NCBI GenBank assembly: GCA_029552245.1
Contig: JAKPDW010000063.1
Span: 1-64,000, forward strand
From: Deltaproteobacteria bacterium
GTDB taxonomy: Bacteria; Desulfobacterota; Desulfomonilia; UBA1062
Direction of reading: 5' to 3'
Length of the DNA: 64,000 nucleotides
The translations under genes and the position numbers were made by a program. Positions 20,198-29,317 of this stretch are shown here, in pieces (the stretch's first letter is position 1; every line of letters begins with the position of its first letter). A model generated the notes under the pieces. The model did not search any database. It worked only from the letters and a program-made list of their open reading frames with translations, and was not told where the DNA came from.

Positions 20198-21380
20198 TTC
20201 GCCGGAGCGGATCCTCGCCGGCATGATCGCCGATGCCATCCGCTCGGCGGGGACCAGGCGCATGGGGGCACTGGTCGCGGAGGAACTCGCGCGGCCATGG
20301 TCCGCGAAAGGGGCATTGAGGAGGGCCGCGGCCTGGTGCGTGAAGAAGACCTCCACCCTGCTCGCCGGTGCGGACAGGACGGGATCCCCAAGGCTCTCGG
20401 CGGACCTGGGCAGGTTCGTGACCGCGTGGGCGCACAAGATCAACGAAGACCACGCGCGAAGGCCCGACTGCCACGCGGCCGCGCGCAAGGAGACCATAGA
20501 GGGCTTCATCGAGCACACCGACTTCGGCGAGCTCAGGGAGGCCTTCCAGGGCGCCGCGCCCTGTGTCCTCGGGACGATCGGGGTGTTCAACGAGGCCCTG
20601 TGGAAGTACCCCGCCAAGGTCGGCAGCATCCTGGGCGCCCTGCTCGAGATCGTGAACACCGCCGTTGCCTCCCTGTCCGAGCTCCTGGCGCCGATAGAGA
20701 GGAAGGTCGGGCCCGACCTCCTGGCCGACCTCGTCCTGTCGCTTCTCAGGAAGCTCGATGCGCAGGCGCTGTCCGCGCTCGCCAACCGCACCTTCGAGAC
20801 CATACGCCGCCTGCACACGGGCAGCCTTCTTTTGTCCAGGTCAGGCAGGCCCCTGTTCCAGGTGTACCTCACGGAGAAACTGGAAGAGTTCCTCTCCAAG
20901 ACGGACCCCGTCCTGTTCGTCAAGGCCAAGAAGGCGCTCGACGAGGACCGGGTCGCGGTGGCCGGTGCCCTGGCCGATGCCCTCTCCAAGCACCCGGGGT
21001 TCGTGACCGCACTGGTGGCGGCATCCGGCGCCGTGGCGACGAACACCTTCAAGTGCGCGTCCAGGAAGGCCTCGCTCATGGACGATCTCGACAGGGAGGC
21101 CCTCTCCCAGGCGGTCTCGGAAGCCCTCGGCGGGCTTGACCTCTTCGAGCTCGGGCAGGCCCTCGAGACCGTCTCCAGGGTCTTCAACGACCTCTACGAC
21201 CTCAGGCCGGATCTCGTGCGTTCCACCATGGCCGCCCTCGCGGACTCCCTGGCGGGCCCGGAGTTCACCAGGGCCCTTGGCCGGGTATTCGCGGAGGCAC
21301 TCCAGGCCTTCTCGCCCTTGCTCGAGGACCTCAAGTCGACCTCCGTGGGCATGCAGGCGGCACGAGGAGGTGCCTCATGA
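20175..21380 (+). CDS. Large helical protein of unknown function (possible family member 3)
   Basis: YPAKVGSILGALLEIVNTAVASLSELLAPIERKVGPDLLADLVLSLLRKLDAQ resembles the two small helical proteins; translationally coupled. Confidence 0.6.
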   Translation: MGTQNGHDSPERILAGMIADAIRSAGTRRMGALVAEELARPWSAKGALRRAAAWCVKKTSTLLAGADRTGSPRLSADLGRFVTAWAHKINEDHARRPDCHAAARKETIEGFIEHTDFGELREAFQGAAPCVLGTIGVFNEALWKYPAKVGSILGALLEIVNTAVASLSELLAPIERKVGPDLLADLVLSLLRKLDAQALSALANRTFETIRRLHTGSLLLSRSGRPLFQVYLTEKLEEFLSKTDPVLFVKAKKALDEDRVAVAGALADALSKHPGFVTALVAASGAVATNTFKCASRKASLMDDLDREALSQAVSEALGGLDLFELGQALETVSRVFNDLYDLRPDLVRSTMAALADSLAGPEFTRALGRVFAEALQAFSPLLEDLKSTSVGMQAARGGAS

Positions 21381-22531
21381 TCGAGACGCTGAGAAAGGCC
21401 GCCCGCTCCATCGGCAACCCTTCCCTCCAGGCCTGGAATGAAGGAGGGGGGAAGGTCCTGGGGTACCCGTGCACCTTCGTGCCCGAAGAGATCATCGACG
21501 CCGCAGGGATCCTGCCCTACCGGCTCAGGGGGATCACCGCAGGCACCATGTCCATAGGCGACGCCTACTTCGGGCCGGTCATCTGCAGCTTTCCCAAGTG
21601 CATCCTCCAGCTGGCGGGCCAGGGGTCCTACGGCTTCCTCGACGGCGCGGTCGTGGTGAACGGGTGCGACTCCATGAGGAGGCTGCACGAGTGTTGGAGA
21701 AAGGCATCCGAGGACATACCGGGGACCCTGCCCGGTTTCTTCCACTACATGGGGGTCCCGCACAAGGCGACGGACTACAGCATCGAGTGGTTCAAGGAAG
21801 AGCTCGGCATCCTCGCGAGGAGCATCTCGGACCACTTCGGCACCCCTGTCACGACGGACTCCCTCAGGAGGTCCATCCGGCTCTTCAACGAGATCAGGTC
21901 GCTGTTGTCCGAGCTCGACGAGATGAGGATGTCCGAGACGTGCCCTGTCACGGGTTCGGACGCTGCATCCATCGTCCTGGCCGGCTTCGCCATGCCGAGG
22001 GAGGAATACCGGGAAACCCTCGGGAAGGTGATGGCGAGGCTGAGGAAGTCCAAGCCCGTCTCCGACGGCAAGGTGCGGCTCATGGTCGTGGGCAGCGCGA
22101 GCGACGATGCGGACTTCGTGGAGCTCGTCGAGTCCACGGGCGCGATCGTGGTGAGCGACTGCATGTGCTTCGGGGCGAGATCGTTCCTCAAGCGCGTGGA
22201 CGAGGACGCCGACCCGATCGAGGCCCTTGCCGAGCGCTACCTGGGCGGCAACCTCTGCCCCCGCATGTTCGGGTGGTACAAGGACAGGCTCGCCTTCGTG
22301 AGAGACCGCGCCCTGAGATCGCGGGTCGACGGGGTCATCCTCCAGAACATCAGGTTCTGCGACCTTCACGGCTCAGAGAACGGGCTCCTCGAGAGGGACC
22401 TCGAGGCCGAGGGAATCCCGTGCATGAGGATAGAGAGGGAGTACGGACCCCTCGTGGAGACCGGCAGGATAAAGATGCGCCTGGACGCCTTCATGGAGCG
22501 TATCCGCACGGTGGGGGGGAGGCGGTCTTGA
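21377..22531 (+). CDS. 2-hydroxyacyl-CoA dehydratase / BcrC-like subunit
   Basis: KVLGYPCTFVPEEIIDAAGILPYRLRG; NGCDSMRR; IRFCDLHGSE. Confidence 0.85.
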   Translation: MIETLRKAARSIGNPSLQAWNEGGGKVLGYPCTFVPEEIIDAAGILPYRLRGITAGTMSIGDAYFGPVICSFPKCILQLAGQGSYGFLDGAVVVNGCDSMRRLHECWRKASEDIPGTLPGFFHYMGVPHKATDYSIEWFKEELGILARSISDHFGTPVTTDSLRRSIRLFNEIRSLLSELDEMRMSETCPVTGSDAASIVLAGFAMPREEYRETLGKVMARLRKSKPVSDGKVRLMVVGSASDDADFVELVESTGAIVVSDCMCFGARSFLKRVDEDADPIEALAERYLGGNLCPRMFGWYKDRLAFVRDRALRSRVDGVILQNIRFCDLHGSENGLLERDLEAEGIPCMRIEREYGPLVETGRIKMRLDAFMERIRTVGGRRS

Positions 22532-23958
22532 AGCCGGAAACCAGGGAGTACCGTTACGACTGGAATATCTGGACCATCATGGAGAACGCCGCGCTCGTCA
22601 AGGACGGCACGGACAAGGAGTACGAGAGCCTGCTCGGGCTCATCCCCCACTTCGCCGACGCCCTGGACATCTTCATACGCCAGGGCGAGCCCGGGGTCAG
22701 GTTCATCAAGCTCGTGGCGAACTACATCCGGGCGTGCATCGAGGCGAAGGCCCTGGGCAAGAAGACGGTGCTCACCTCGTTCTCCATGGCCACGCCCATC
22801 CTGTACGCCTTCGACCTCGTCCCCATCTGCCTGGAGGCGTTCACGATCTTCGGCACGGTGGTGCTCAAGCGGGGCACCACGGAATTCCTGGACTACTGCT
22901 GCGAGATAGGGTTCACAGAGACCTCCTGTTCCTCCCAGCGAGGGGCCCTCGGCGCGTACCTCTCGGGGCTCGCGGTCAGGCCGGACATGATCGTGTGCAA
23001 CGCACCCGGGTGGTGCGACTCCAACGCCAACTCCTATTCCTTCGCCGCGTCCTACCTGGACGTGCCCTTCTTCCAGCTGAGCTACCCCCCCGAGGTCTCG
23101 GGAAAGCGCGCCAGGGACTTCCACAGGCGGGACTACCTCGACCTCGTGGCCTTCCTGGAAGAGAACACGGGCAGGAAGCTCGATATCGACAGGCTCAGGC
23201 GGCTGGTCAGCGAAGCGGCCAGGCAGGACGCGCTCATCTCGGAGATCTCCGACCTCCAGGCGATCGTGCCCAACCCGGTACCGAACGTGTTCGAACTCAT
23301 GGTCTACGGTGCGAGGAGCTTCGCGAGCGGCCTCGAGGAGCTCACCGCCCTCCTCGAGTCGATGGTCGCCTCCTGCAGGCAGAACGCCCGGAGGAAACTC
23401 TCCGGCAGGGGTACGACGTCAGAGAGCGGCCGGGGCCTGTTCTGCTACATCGACCACTACACCACCGACGCGAGACTGTGGGCGTGGATGGACACGAGGA
23501 ACCTGAGCCACCTCGGGTCGATCCTCTGCAGGTACTGGTACGGGGAGGCCGGCTTCGTGAAGGGGTACGACGAGGGCTACACCTACTCTTGCGCAACGCT
23601 TGCGGACATGATCGACTCGCTGGCCGACATGACCGCCAGGATGCCCATGGTCAAGCAGATCAGGGGGCCCTACGACGCGCCCGGCATGTGGCTCGAGGAC
23701 AACCTCCACCTCGCACGGCTCTACCAGGCCGACTTCGTGGTCTACTTCAGCACCGTGGGGTGCAGGAACACCTGGGGCGCCGTGAAGCTCCTCGTGAGGG
23801 ACCTCGAGCGCATGAACATCCCCACCCTGCTCTTGTTCGTGGACGCCTTCGACGACCGGGTGGCGTCCTGGGAATCCATAACCGACAGGCTCGAGGAGTT
23901 CCTCCACGTGCGGGGGATCTCCTGCGGCGGGCCCGACAAGGCCTCGTGGAAGGCCTGA
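22528..23958 (+). CDS. 2-hydroxyacyl-CoA dehydratase / BcrB-like subunit, twin 1 (TTG start)
   Basis: LVPICLEAFTIFGTVVLKRGTTEFLDYCCEIGFTETSCSSQRGALGAYLSGL; aligns throughout with 24209..25612. Confidence 0.8.
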   Translation: MKPETREYRYDWNIWTIMENAALVKDGTDKEYESLLGLIPHFADALDIFIRQGEPGVRFIKLVANYIRACIEAKALGKKTVLTSFSMATPILYAFDLVPICLEAFTIFGTVVLKRGTTEFLDYCCEIGFTETSCSSQRGALGAYLSGLAVRPDMIVCNAPGWCDSNANSYSFAASYLDVPFFQLSYPPEVSGKRARDFHRRDYLDLVAFLEENTGRKLDIDRLRRLVSEAARQDALISEISDLQAIVPNPVPNVFELMVYGARSFASGLEELTALLESMVASCRQNARRKLSGRGTTSESGRGLFCYIDHYTTDARLWAWMDTRNLSHLGSILCRYWYGEAGFVKGYDEGYTYSCATLADMIDSLADMTARMPMVKQIRGPYDAPGMWLEDNLHLARLYQADFVVYFSTVGCRNTWGAVKLLVRDLERMNIPTLLLFVDAFDDRVASWESITDRLEEFLHVRGISCGGPDKASWKA

Positions 23959-23967
23959 GGAGGTGCC

Positions 23968-24198
23968 ATGAAAAGAGAAGAGACGGCGATCGAGGTGCTC
24001 TGCGACATCGCCCTGGATCCAGCCAGGATGCTCGCGGAGAGGCAGCGGGCGATCGACGCGCTGACCCTCTTCAAGGAGGCCTCGCTCGGGGCGCTCGAAC
24101 GCATCGAGCGGACCACGGACAACCTGGTGCTCAAGGAACGCGCCAGGCTCTACGTGCAGCGGATCAAGGACGGCGTGATCGTGAGCATGAACCTGTGA
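23968..24198 (+). CDS. Small helical protein between the twin dehydratase-like genes
   Basis: 76 aa ORF filling the space between twins, operon spacing. Confidence 0.5.
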   Translation: MKREETAIEVLCDIALDPARMLAERQRAIDALTLFKEASLGALERIERTTDNLVLKERARLYVQRIKDGVIVSMNL

Positions 24199-24208
24199 GG
24201 GTGACGCC

Positions 24209-25612
24209 ATGAGGGAGTCCACGAGGGAATACCGTTTCGACTGGATGTTGTGGAGCATCCTCGAGAACGCCTCGAGGAGCACGGACGGCACACCCAAGGA
24301 GTACCGGTCCCTTTTGGATCTCGTTCCCCACTTCTCGGAAGTGCTCGACACCTTCGTCAGGCAGGGCGAGCCCGGTCTCAGGTTCCTCCGCCTCATAGCC
24401 AGGTACGCGGACATGTGCAGCAGCGCCAACGAGCGCGGGAAGCTCGCGGCGCTCACCACCTTCTGCATGGCGACCCCCATCCTGCACGCCTTCGACGTGG
24501 TGCCCGTCATGCTCGAGGCCCTCACCGTCCTCGGCACCGTCGTCCTCAAGAGGGGCACCTCCGAGTACCTGGACTACTGCTGCGAGGTGGGCTTCACGGA
24601 GACCTCCTGTTCGGCGCAGAGGGGTTCCCTGGGCGCCTTCCTCGCCGGGGGGGCCGTCAGGCCCGATTTCGTCGTGTGCGACACGCCCGGCATCTGCGAC
24701 ACCAACGCCAATTCCTTCGCCTTCGCCTCCGCCTTCCTCGACGTGCCCTTCTTCCAGATCAACTACCCGCCCACGCTGACGGACGAGCGTGCCCGGGCGT
24801 ACCACCGGGCGGACTTCGCTTCCCTCGTCTCGTTCCTCGAGGAGCGCACGGGCAAGAGGCTCGACGAGGAGAGGCTCATGGAGGTCATGAGGGAACTGGC
24901 GAGGCAGGACGCGCTGGCCAGCGAGCTCATCGACCTCATGAGGATCAGGCCGTGCCCCGTGCCGGGCATCTACGACCTCATGCTCTACGGCGGCAGGTTC
25001 ATGATGAGCGGCACGAGGGAGTACACGGAGCTCCTGGAGTCCATGCTCGAGGTGGCGAGAGAGAACGCCCGGCTGAAGAGGTCGGGAACGCGCACCGGTG
25101 TTGAACGAGCGCGGGGGCTGTTCTGCTATATCGACCACTACACCACGGACGCCAGGTTCTGGGACTGGATGGAGACGAACGAGGTCAGCCACCTGGGGTC
25201 CATCCTCTTCACCTTCTGGAACGCGGACGCGCCGTACGCCAGGGGGAGGGAGGAACAGGGCTACACCCTCGACTGTTCGTCCCTGGATGCCGCCCTGGAC
25301 TCGCTGTGCGACCAGATGTCGCGCATGCCCATGATAAAGCAGATCAGGGGCCCGTACGACGCCCCGGGCATGTGGCTCGACGACGTGCTTGCCGAGGCGA
25401 GGCTCCTCCAAGCGGATTTCGTCGCCTACATCGGGAGCATGGGCTGCCGCAACAGCTGGGGGATGAACAAGCTCCTGGTCAGGGACCTCGAGCGACAGGG
25501 CATCCCTGCCGTCATACTCTTCGCCGACGCCTTCGACGACAGGGTTGCGTCGTGGGAGACGGTCACGGAAAGGTTGTCCGAATTTCTCACTGTCAGGGGG
25601 ATCATCTCATGA
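24209..25612 (+). CDS. 2-hydroxyacyl-CoA dehydratase / BcrB-like subunit, twin 2
   Basis: STREYRFDWMLWSILENASRS..., collinear with twin 1. Confidence 0.8.
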   Translation: MRESTREYRFDWMLWSILENASRSTDGTPKEYRSLLDLVPHFSEVLDTFVRQGEPGLRFLRLIARYADMCSSANERGKLAALTTFCMATPILHAFDVVPVMLEALTVLGTVVLKRGTSEYLDYCCEVGFTETSCSAQRGSLGAFLAGGAVRPDFVVCDTPGICDTNANSFAFASAFLDVPFFQINYPPTLTDERARAYHRADFASLVSFLEERTGKRLDEERLMEVMRELARQDALASELIDLMRIRPCPVPGIYDLMLYGGRFMMSGTREYTELLESMLEVARENARLKRSGTRTGVERARGLFCYIDHYTTDARFWDWMETNEVSHLGSILFTFWNADAPYARGREEQGYTLDCSSLDAALDSLCDQMSRMPMIKQIRGPYDAPGMWLDDVLAEARLLQADFVAYIGSMGCRNSWGMNKLLVRDLERQGIPAVILFADAFDDRVASWETVTERLSEFLTVRGIIS

Positions 25613-26397
25613 TCGTGTCAGGTTGCGACGTAGGGTCTCTCGCCACCAAGGCGGTGATCCTCAACGAACGGTCGGTACTGGCCCAGGCCGTTGTCCCATC
25701 GAGCTTCGACCCGGCGCGCTCGGCCGACGAGGCCATGGGCAGGGCCCTCGAGCAGGCCGGGCTCAGGCTGTCGGACATCCGTTACTGCGTGGGCACCGGC
25801 TACGGGAGGGAGCGCATACCCTTCGTGTCGAAGGCGGTCTCGGAGATCGCCTGCCACGCCAAGGGGGCCCACTGGCTCATACCCACGGCGAGGACGGTGA
25901 TCGACATCGGCGGCCAGGACTGCAAGGCGATCAGGCTGGATGCACGGGGCAACGTGGTGAAGTTCCTCACGAACGACAAGTGCGCCGCAGGAACGGGCCG
26001 CTTCCTCGAGGTCATGGCGAGGATCCTGGGCCTGGGCCTCGAGGAACTGGGGAACCAGCGGGGCAAGGCCGGCGAGCCCATCCAGCTCGCCAGCACCTGC
26101 ACCGTGTGGGCCCAGGCCGAGGTCATCCATCACCTCAACGCCAAGAAGGACATAGCCGATATCGCGCACGCCGTGAACAGGGCCATGGCCGCCCGCGTCG
26201 CCATCCTGGCGCGGGGCGTCGGCATCGAGAGGGATCTGGTGATGACGGGCGGGGTCGCGAAGAACAAGGGGGTGACCTCGACGCTCGAGGAGCTCCTCGG
26301 GACAGGCATCAGGAGGCTCAGGCTGGACCCCCAGGTCATCGGCGCCCTGGGTGCCGCGGTCATCGCGAAGGAACAGGCAGAAGGGGGCAAGGCATGA
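25609..26397 (+). CDS. BadF/BadG/BcrA/BcrD-type ASKHA ATPase activator 1
   Basis: DVGSLATKAV, DIGGQDCKAI, NDKCAAGTGRF and STC cluster-ligand Cys, TGGVAKN. Confidence 0.92.
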   Translation: MIVSGCDVGSLATKAVILNERSVLAQAVVPSSFDPARSADEAMGRALEQAGLRLSDIRYCVGTGYGRERIPFVSKAVSEIACHAKGAHWLIPTARTVIDIGGQDCKAIRLDARGNVVKFLTNDKCAAGTGRFLEVMARILGLGLEELGNQRGKAGEPIQLASTCTVWAQAEVIHHLNAKKDIADIAHAVNRAMAARVAILARGVGIERDLVMTGGVAKNKGVTSTLEELLGTGIRRLRLDPQVIGALGAAVIAKEQAEGGKA

Positions 26398-27188
26398 TCA
26401 CCGCGGGACTGGACATCGGGTCGCTGAGCGCCAAGGCCCTCATCCTGAGGGACGACGAGATCCTCGGCTGGCACGTGATCGCCGCGAGGCCGGACCCCGA
26501 GGATTCCGCGAGGGAGGTCATGGCCGGTGCACTCGGGAAGGCTGGTCTCTCGATGGACGACATCGAGTTCACGGTCGGCACGGGGTACGGGAGGAAGGCG
26601 GTGCCGTTCGCCAGGGCCGTCGAGTCCGAGATATCCTGCCACGGCATGGGCGCGGGATGGCTCATGCCGGGCGTGCGCACCGTCATCGACATCGGCGGCC
26701 AGGACGCCAAGGCCGTGAGGATAGACGACAGCGGCCGGGTCGTGAGGTACGCGTACAACGACAAGTGCGCCTCGGGAACCGGCAGGTTCCTCGAGATCGT
26801 GGCGGGCGTGATGGGCATAGGCCTCGACGAGCTGGGCCCTGTCTCCTTGCGGGCCAGAAACCCGGTCTCGCTGTCGAACCAGTGCGTGGTCTTCGCCGAG
26901 ACCGAGATCATATCCCTCATCAACGAGGGCAGGGACAAGGCCGACATCGTCGCCGGCCTGCACCGGGCGCTCGCCCACAGGGTGGCGTCTCTCGCCCGCT
27001 CCATAGAGCCCGAACCCGCCGTTGCGATGACCGGGGGCGTCGCGAAGAACCCCGGCATGTTCAAGGCGCTCGAGGAGGCGCTCGGCACGGGCATTACCAG
27101 GTGCGACATCGACCCGCAGGCCATCGGCGCCCTCGGTGCCGCCCTCATCGCGCGCGAGAGGGCGGCCAAGGGTGGGGCCGGCGCGTGA
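26394..27188 (+). CDS. BadF/BadG/BcrA/BcrD-type ASKHA ATPase activator 2
   Basis: DIGSLSAKAL, DIGGQDAKAV, NDKCASGTGRF, SNQCVVF, TGGVAKN. Confidence 0.92.
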   Translation: MITAGLDIGSLSAKALILRDDEILGWHVIAARPDPEDSAREVMAGALGKAGLSMDDIEFTVGTGYGRKAVPFARAVESEISCHGMGAGWLMPGVRTVIDIGGQDAKAVRIDDSGRVVRYAYNDKCASGTGRFLEIVAGVMGIGLDELGPVSLRARNPVSLSNQCVVFAETEIISLINEGRDKADIVAGLHRALAHRVASLARSIEPEPAVAMTGGVAKNPGMFKALEEALGTGITRCDIDPQAIGALGAALIARERAAKGGAGA

Positions 27189-27991
27189 ACCAGGCGGGGC
27201 GTCACCGGCAAGACAGGCGCTTCTCGGGCTGGTCCCCGAGGGCCATGGAAGGTGGCATGGAACTCTTCGCAGAGACCATACAGCTCCTCAGGTCGTTCGC
27301 CGCGGCTGCTGGCGGCAGGAGGCTGGACGCCGGCGCACGGCCCCCGTGGCCCCCGGGGGGCAGGGGGTGCGTGGTCTTCAAGGAGGATACGGTGCTCGAG
27401 CTCGGCGGGCCCTCCACCGAGTCCATGAGCGCAGTCTTGTGGACCTGCGGGGCCGAGGAGGTCCACGGAGGCTCGATCACCCTCGTGGGTCCCGACTTCG
27501 CAGAGGCCCGTACGCCCGGGCTCCCCTTGGGCCTCGTGAACATCGTGAAGGTCGACACCGTGGAGCCCGACGACGCGGCGTACCTCATGCGGGACCTCGA
27601 GCTCGTGCCCTTCGAGCTCGACCTCAAGGGGTTCATGGTCCGTTCCTCCTCGGTCAAGCATAGTCTCAGGTGCAGGATCGGGACCCAGGCGCCCCGGGAT
27701 TGCGTCTGCGCGGCGGGCCTGGCTGGCGCCCTGGGCCGCCTGTACCTGGAGAAACCCCGCGTCCTGGCCGTGGAGACGCTCATCGTCACGTCTGCCGGCC
27801 GGGACATGGAGGATCTGCGGAAGATCCTGGACCCCGCACTGGCGAAGATCGAGGCGTTGTACCGGGCGGCCTCCGGCGAAGAGTTCGACTGCGCATCGTG
27901 CGATTACCGCGACGTGTGCTCGGAGGTGGAGGAAATCAGGAGACTTCACGAGGCGTTCATGAGGAAAACGAGGGAGGCTGTCAATGGGTGA
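27185..27991 (+). CDS. CODH/acetyl-CoA synthase beta-like protein with C-terminal Cys cluster
   Basis: LELGGPSTESMSAVLWT, GGSITLVGPDFAEART, FDCASCDYRDVC; GTG start overlapping upstream TGA. Confidence 0.6.
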   Translation: MNQAGRHRQDRRFSGWSPRAMEGGMELFAETIQLLRSFAAAAGGRRLDAGARPPWPPGGRGCVVFKEDTVLELGGPSTESMSAVLWTCGAEEVHGGSITLVGPDFAEARTPGLPLGLVNIVKVDTVEPDDAAYLMRDLELVPFELDLKGFMVRSSSVKHSLRCRIGTQAPRDCVCAAGLAGALGRLYLEKPRVLAVETLIVTSAGRDMEDLRKILDPALAKIEALYRAASGEEFDCASCDYRDVCSEVEEIRRLHEAFMRKTREAVNG

Positions 27992-28754
27992 GCCCGTACG
28001 TATAGCGATCTGCGGCAAGGGCGGGGTCGGCAAGACCTCGGTGGCGGCGGTCATGGTGAACTGTCTCAAGGGCGAACCGGGGCCGAGGAGGATCCTCGCC
28101 ATAGACGCGGACCCTGCCTGCGGTCTCTCGCTCGCCCTCGGGGTGGAGGTCAAAAAGACGGTGGACGACATCCGCAGGGAGGTCGTCTCCGATGCGAAGC
28201 GCGGTGCCGCGAGGCCCGAGCCGCTGACCGTGAGGCGGATCGAGCACGACCTCTTCGACGCCCTGCACGAACAGGACGGCTTCTCCCTCCTCTCGATAGG
28301 GAGGCCCGAGGACGAGGGATGCTTCTGCAAGGTGAACTCCCTCCTCAAGGACCTCATCGCCGAGCTCGCGCACGCCTTCGACTTCGTGGTCATAGACGGG
28401 GAGGCAGGTGTTGAGCAGATCAACAGGAGGGTCATGAAGCAGGTGGATTACCTGGTTGCGGTCACGGACACCTCGCTGAAGGGGATCGAGGTCGCCCGCA
28501 CCATAGCGCACCTCGCGCTCGACAACGCCGCGGTCGACTGCAGGGAGCTGGGTCTCGTCGTGAACCGGGCCCGCAGCGAAGAGGAAGCCAGCATGGTGTG
28601 CGCCAGATCCGGCCTCGAGGCGTGGGGCTGGATACCCGAGGAAGAGGCGGTGCGCAGGCTGGACCTCGAGGGCGTCCCGCTGCACGCCCTCGGGCAGGAC
28701 TCGCCGGTGGTGAGATCCGTGCGCTCCGTCCTGTCCCGCATGATCACACGGTAA
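27984..28754 (+). CDS. CooC-like / MinD-type P-loop ATPase (CODH maturation family)
   Basis: ICGKGGVGKTSVAAV; LAIDADPACGLSLALG; overlaps upstream gene. Confidence 0.85.
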   Translation: MGEPVRIAICGKGGVGKTSVAAVMVNCLKGEPGPRRILAIDADPACGLSLALGVEVKKTVDDIRREVVSDAKRGAARPEPLTVRRIEHDLFDALHEQDGFSLLSIGRPEDEGCFCKVNSLLKDLIAELAHAFDFVVIDGEAGVEQINRRVMKQVDYLVAVTDTSLKGIEVARTIAHLALDNAAVDCRELGLVVNRARSEEEASMVCARSGLEAWGWIPEEEAVRRLDLEGVPLHALGQDSPVVRSVRSVLSRMITR

Positions 28755-28782
28755 ACGACGCCTCGGCCGGGGATGCAGAGCT

Positions 28783-28945
28783 CCCTGCCCCCGCGCTCGC
28801 GGTTCAGGTGGGATCGTCCTGCCCTCGAGATCCCCCCGTGGCCCCTGACCCTCGCGCTCGCGGTCCAAGTGTGGCGGGCGGTCATGGCGATGATGGGCAC
28901 CCGCCCTGCCCCCCCCGCGCTCGCGGATCAGGTCGAGCCTCATGA
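28783..28945. repeat. Three imperfect repeats with perfect CCGCG(CT)CGCGG-type core, 61 and 63 bp apart
   Basis: GCGCTCGCGG at 28793, 28854, 28917, each followed by TTCAGGT-like and preceded by CCCTG-like sequence. Confidence 0.65.
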
Positions 28946-29222
28946 CGGGCAAAGACCGTGTCACCGCGGGATGGGTGTTCCCGCCCAACGCGCTCTTGCA
29001 GGGACCAGGCCGCGAACCGCCTCATGCACACAACCCCTGCGCCGGGGCATGGCCGCCGCTTTCAAGGCCCCGCGCGGGCGGCACCTGTTCTCTCTCGTAC
29101 CGGTGCGTGTCGCCCATGGAGCACGCGGGCATGCGCCTCACCTGGAGCAGACGGTCCTCCGGGCGTTCTCCGGGGAGGCCGCGTGTGCGTTCTCCCGGCT
29201 CTCTACGGGTGCGCAAGACGCA

Positions 29223-29317
29223 CCGAGCCTCGTCACGAGTACCGCCTGCCGCACCCTGCAGGAGGGCATCTGCAGACTGGAGCTGCAAGAAGCCCCGAGC
29301 GTCGTCACGAGTACCGC
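29223..29317. repeat. 23 bp direct repeat (one mismatch), 72 bp period
   Basis: CCGAGC(C/G)TCGTCACGAGTACCGC at 29223 and 29295. Confidence 0.7.

Noticed and set aside
21469-24212. Plus-strand ORFs 21469..23958 (upstream part) and 22734..24212 as separate proteins
   Set aside because: Off-frame translations of the dehydratase-like genes; only the in-frame portion from TTG 22528 is supported.
22528-25612. Twin dehydratase genes as an assembly duplication
   Set aside because: The two proteins differ at many positions and have different neighbours and start codons; consistent with an old tandem duplication.
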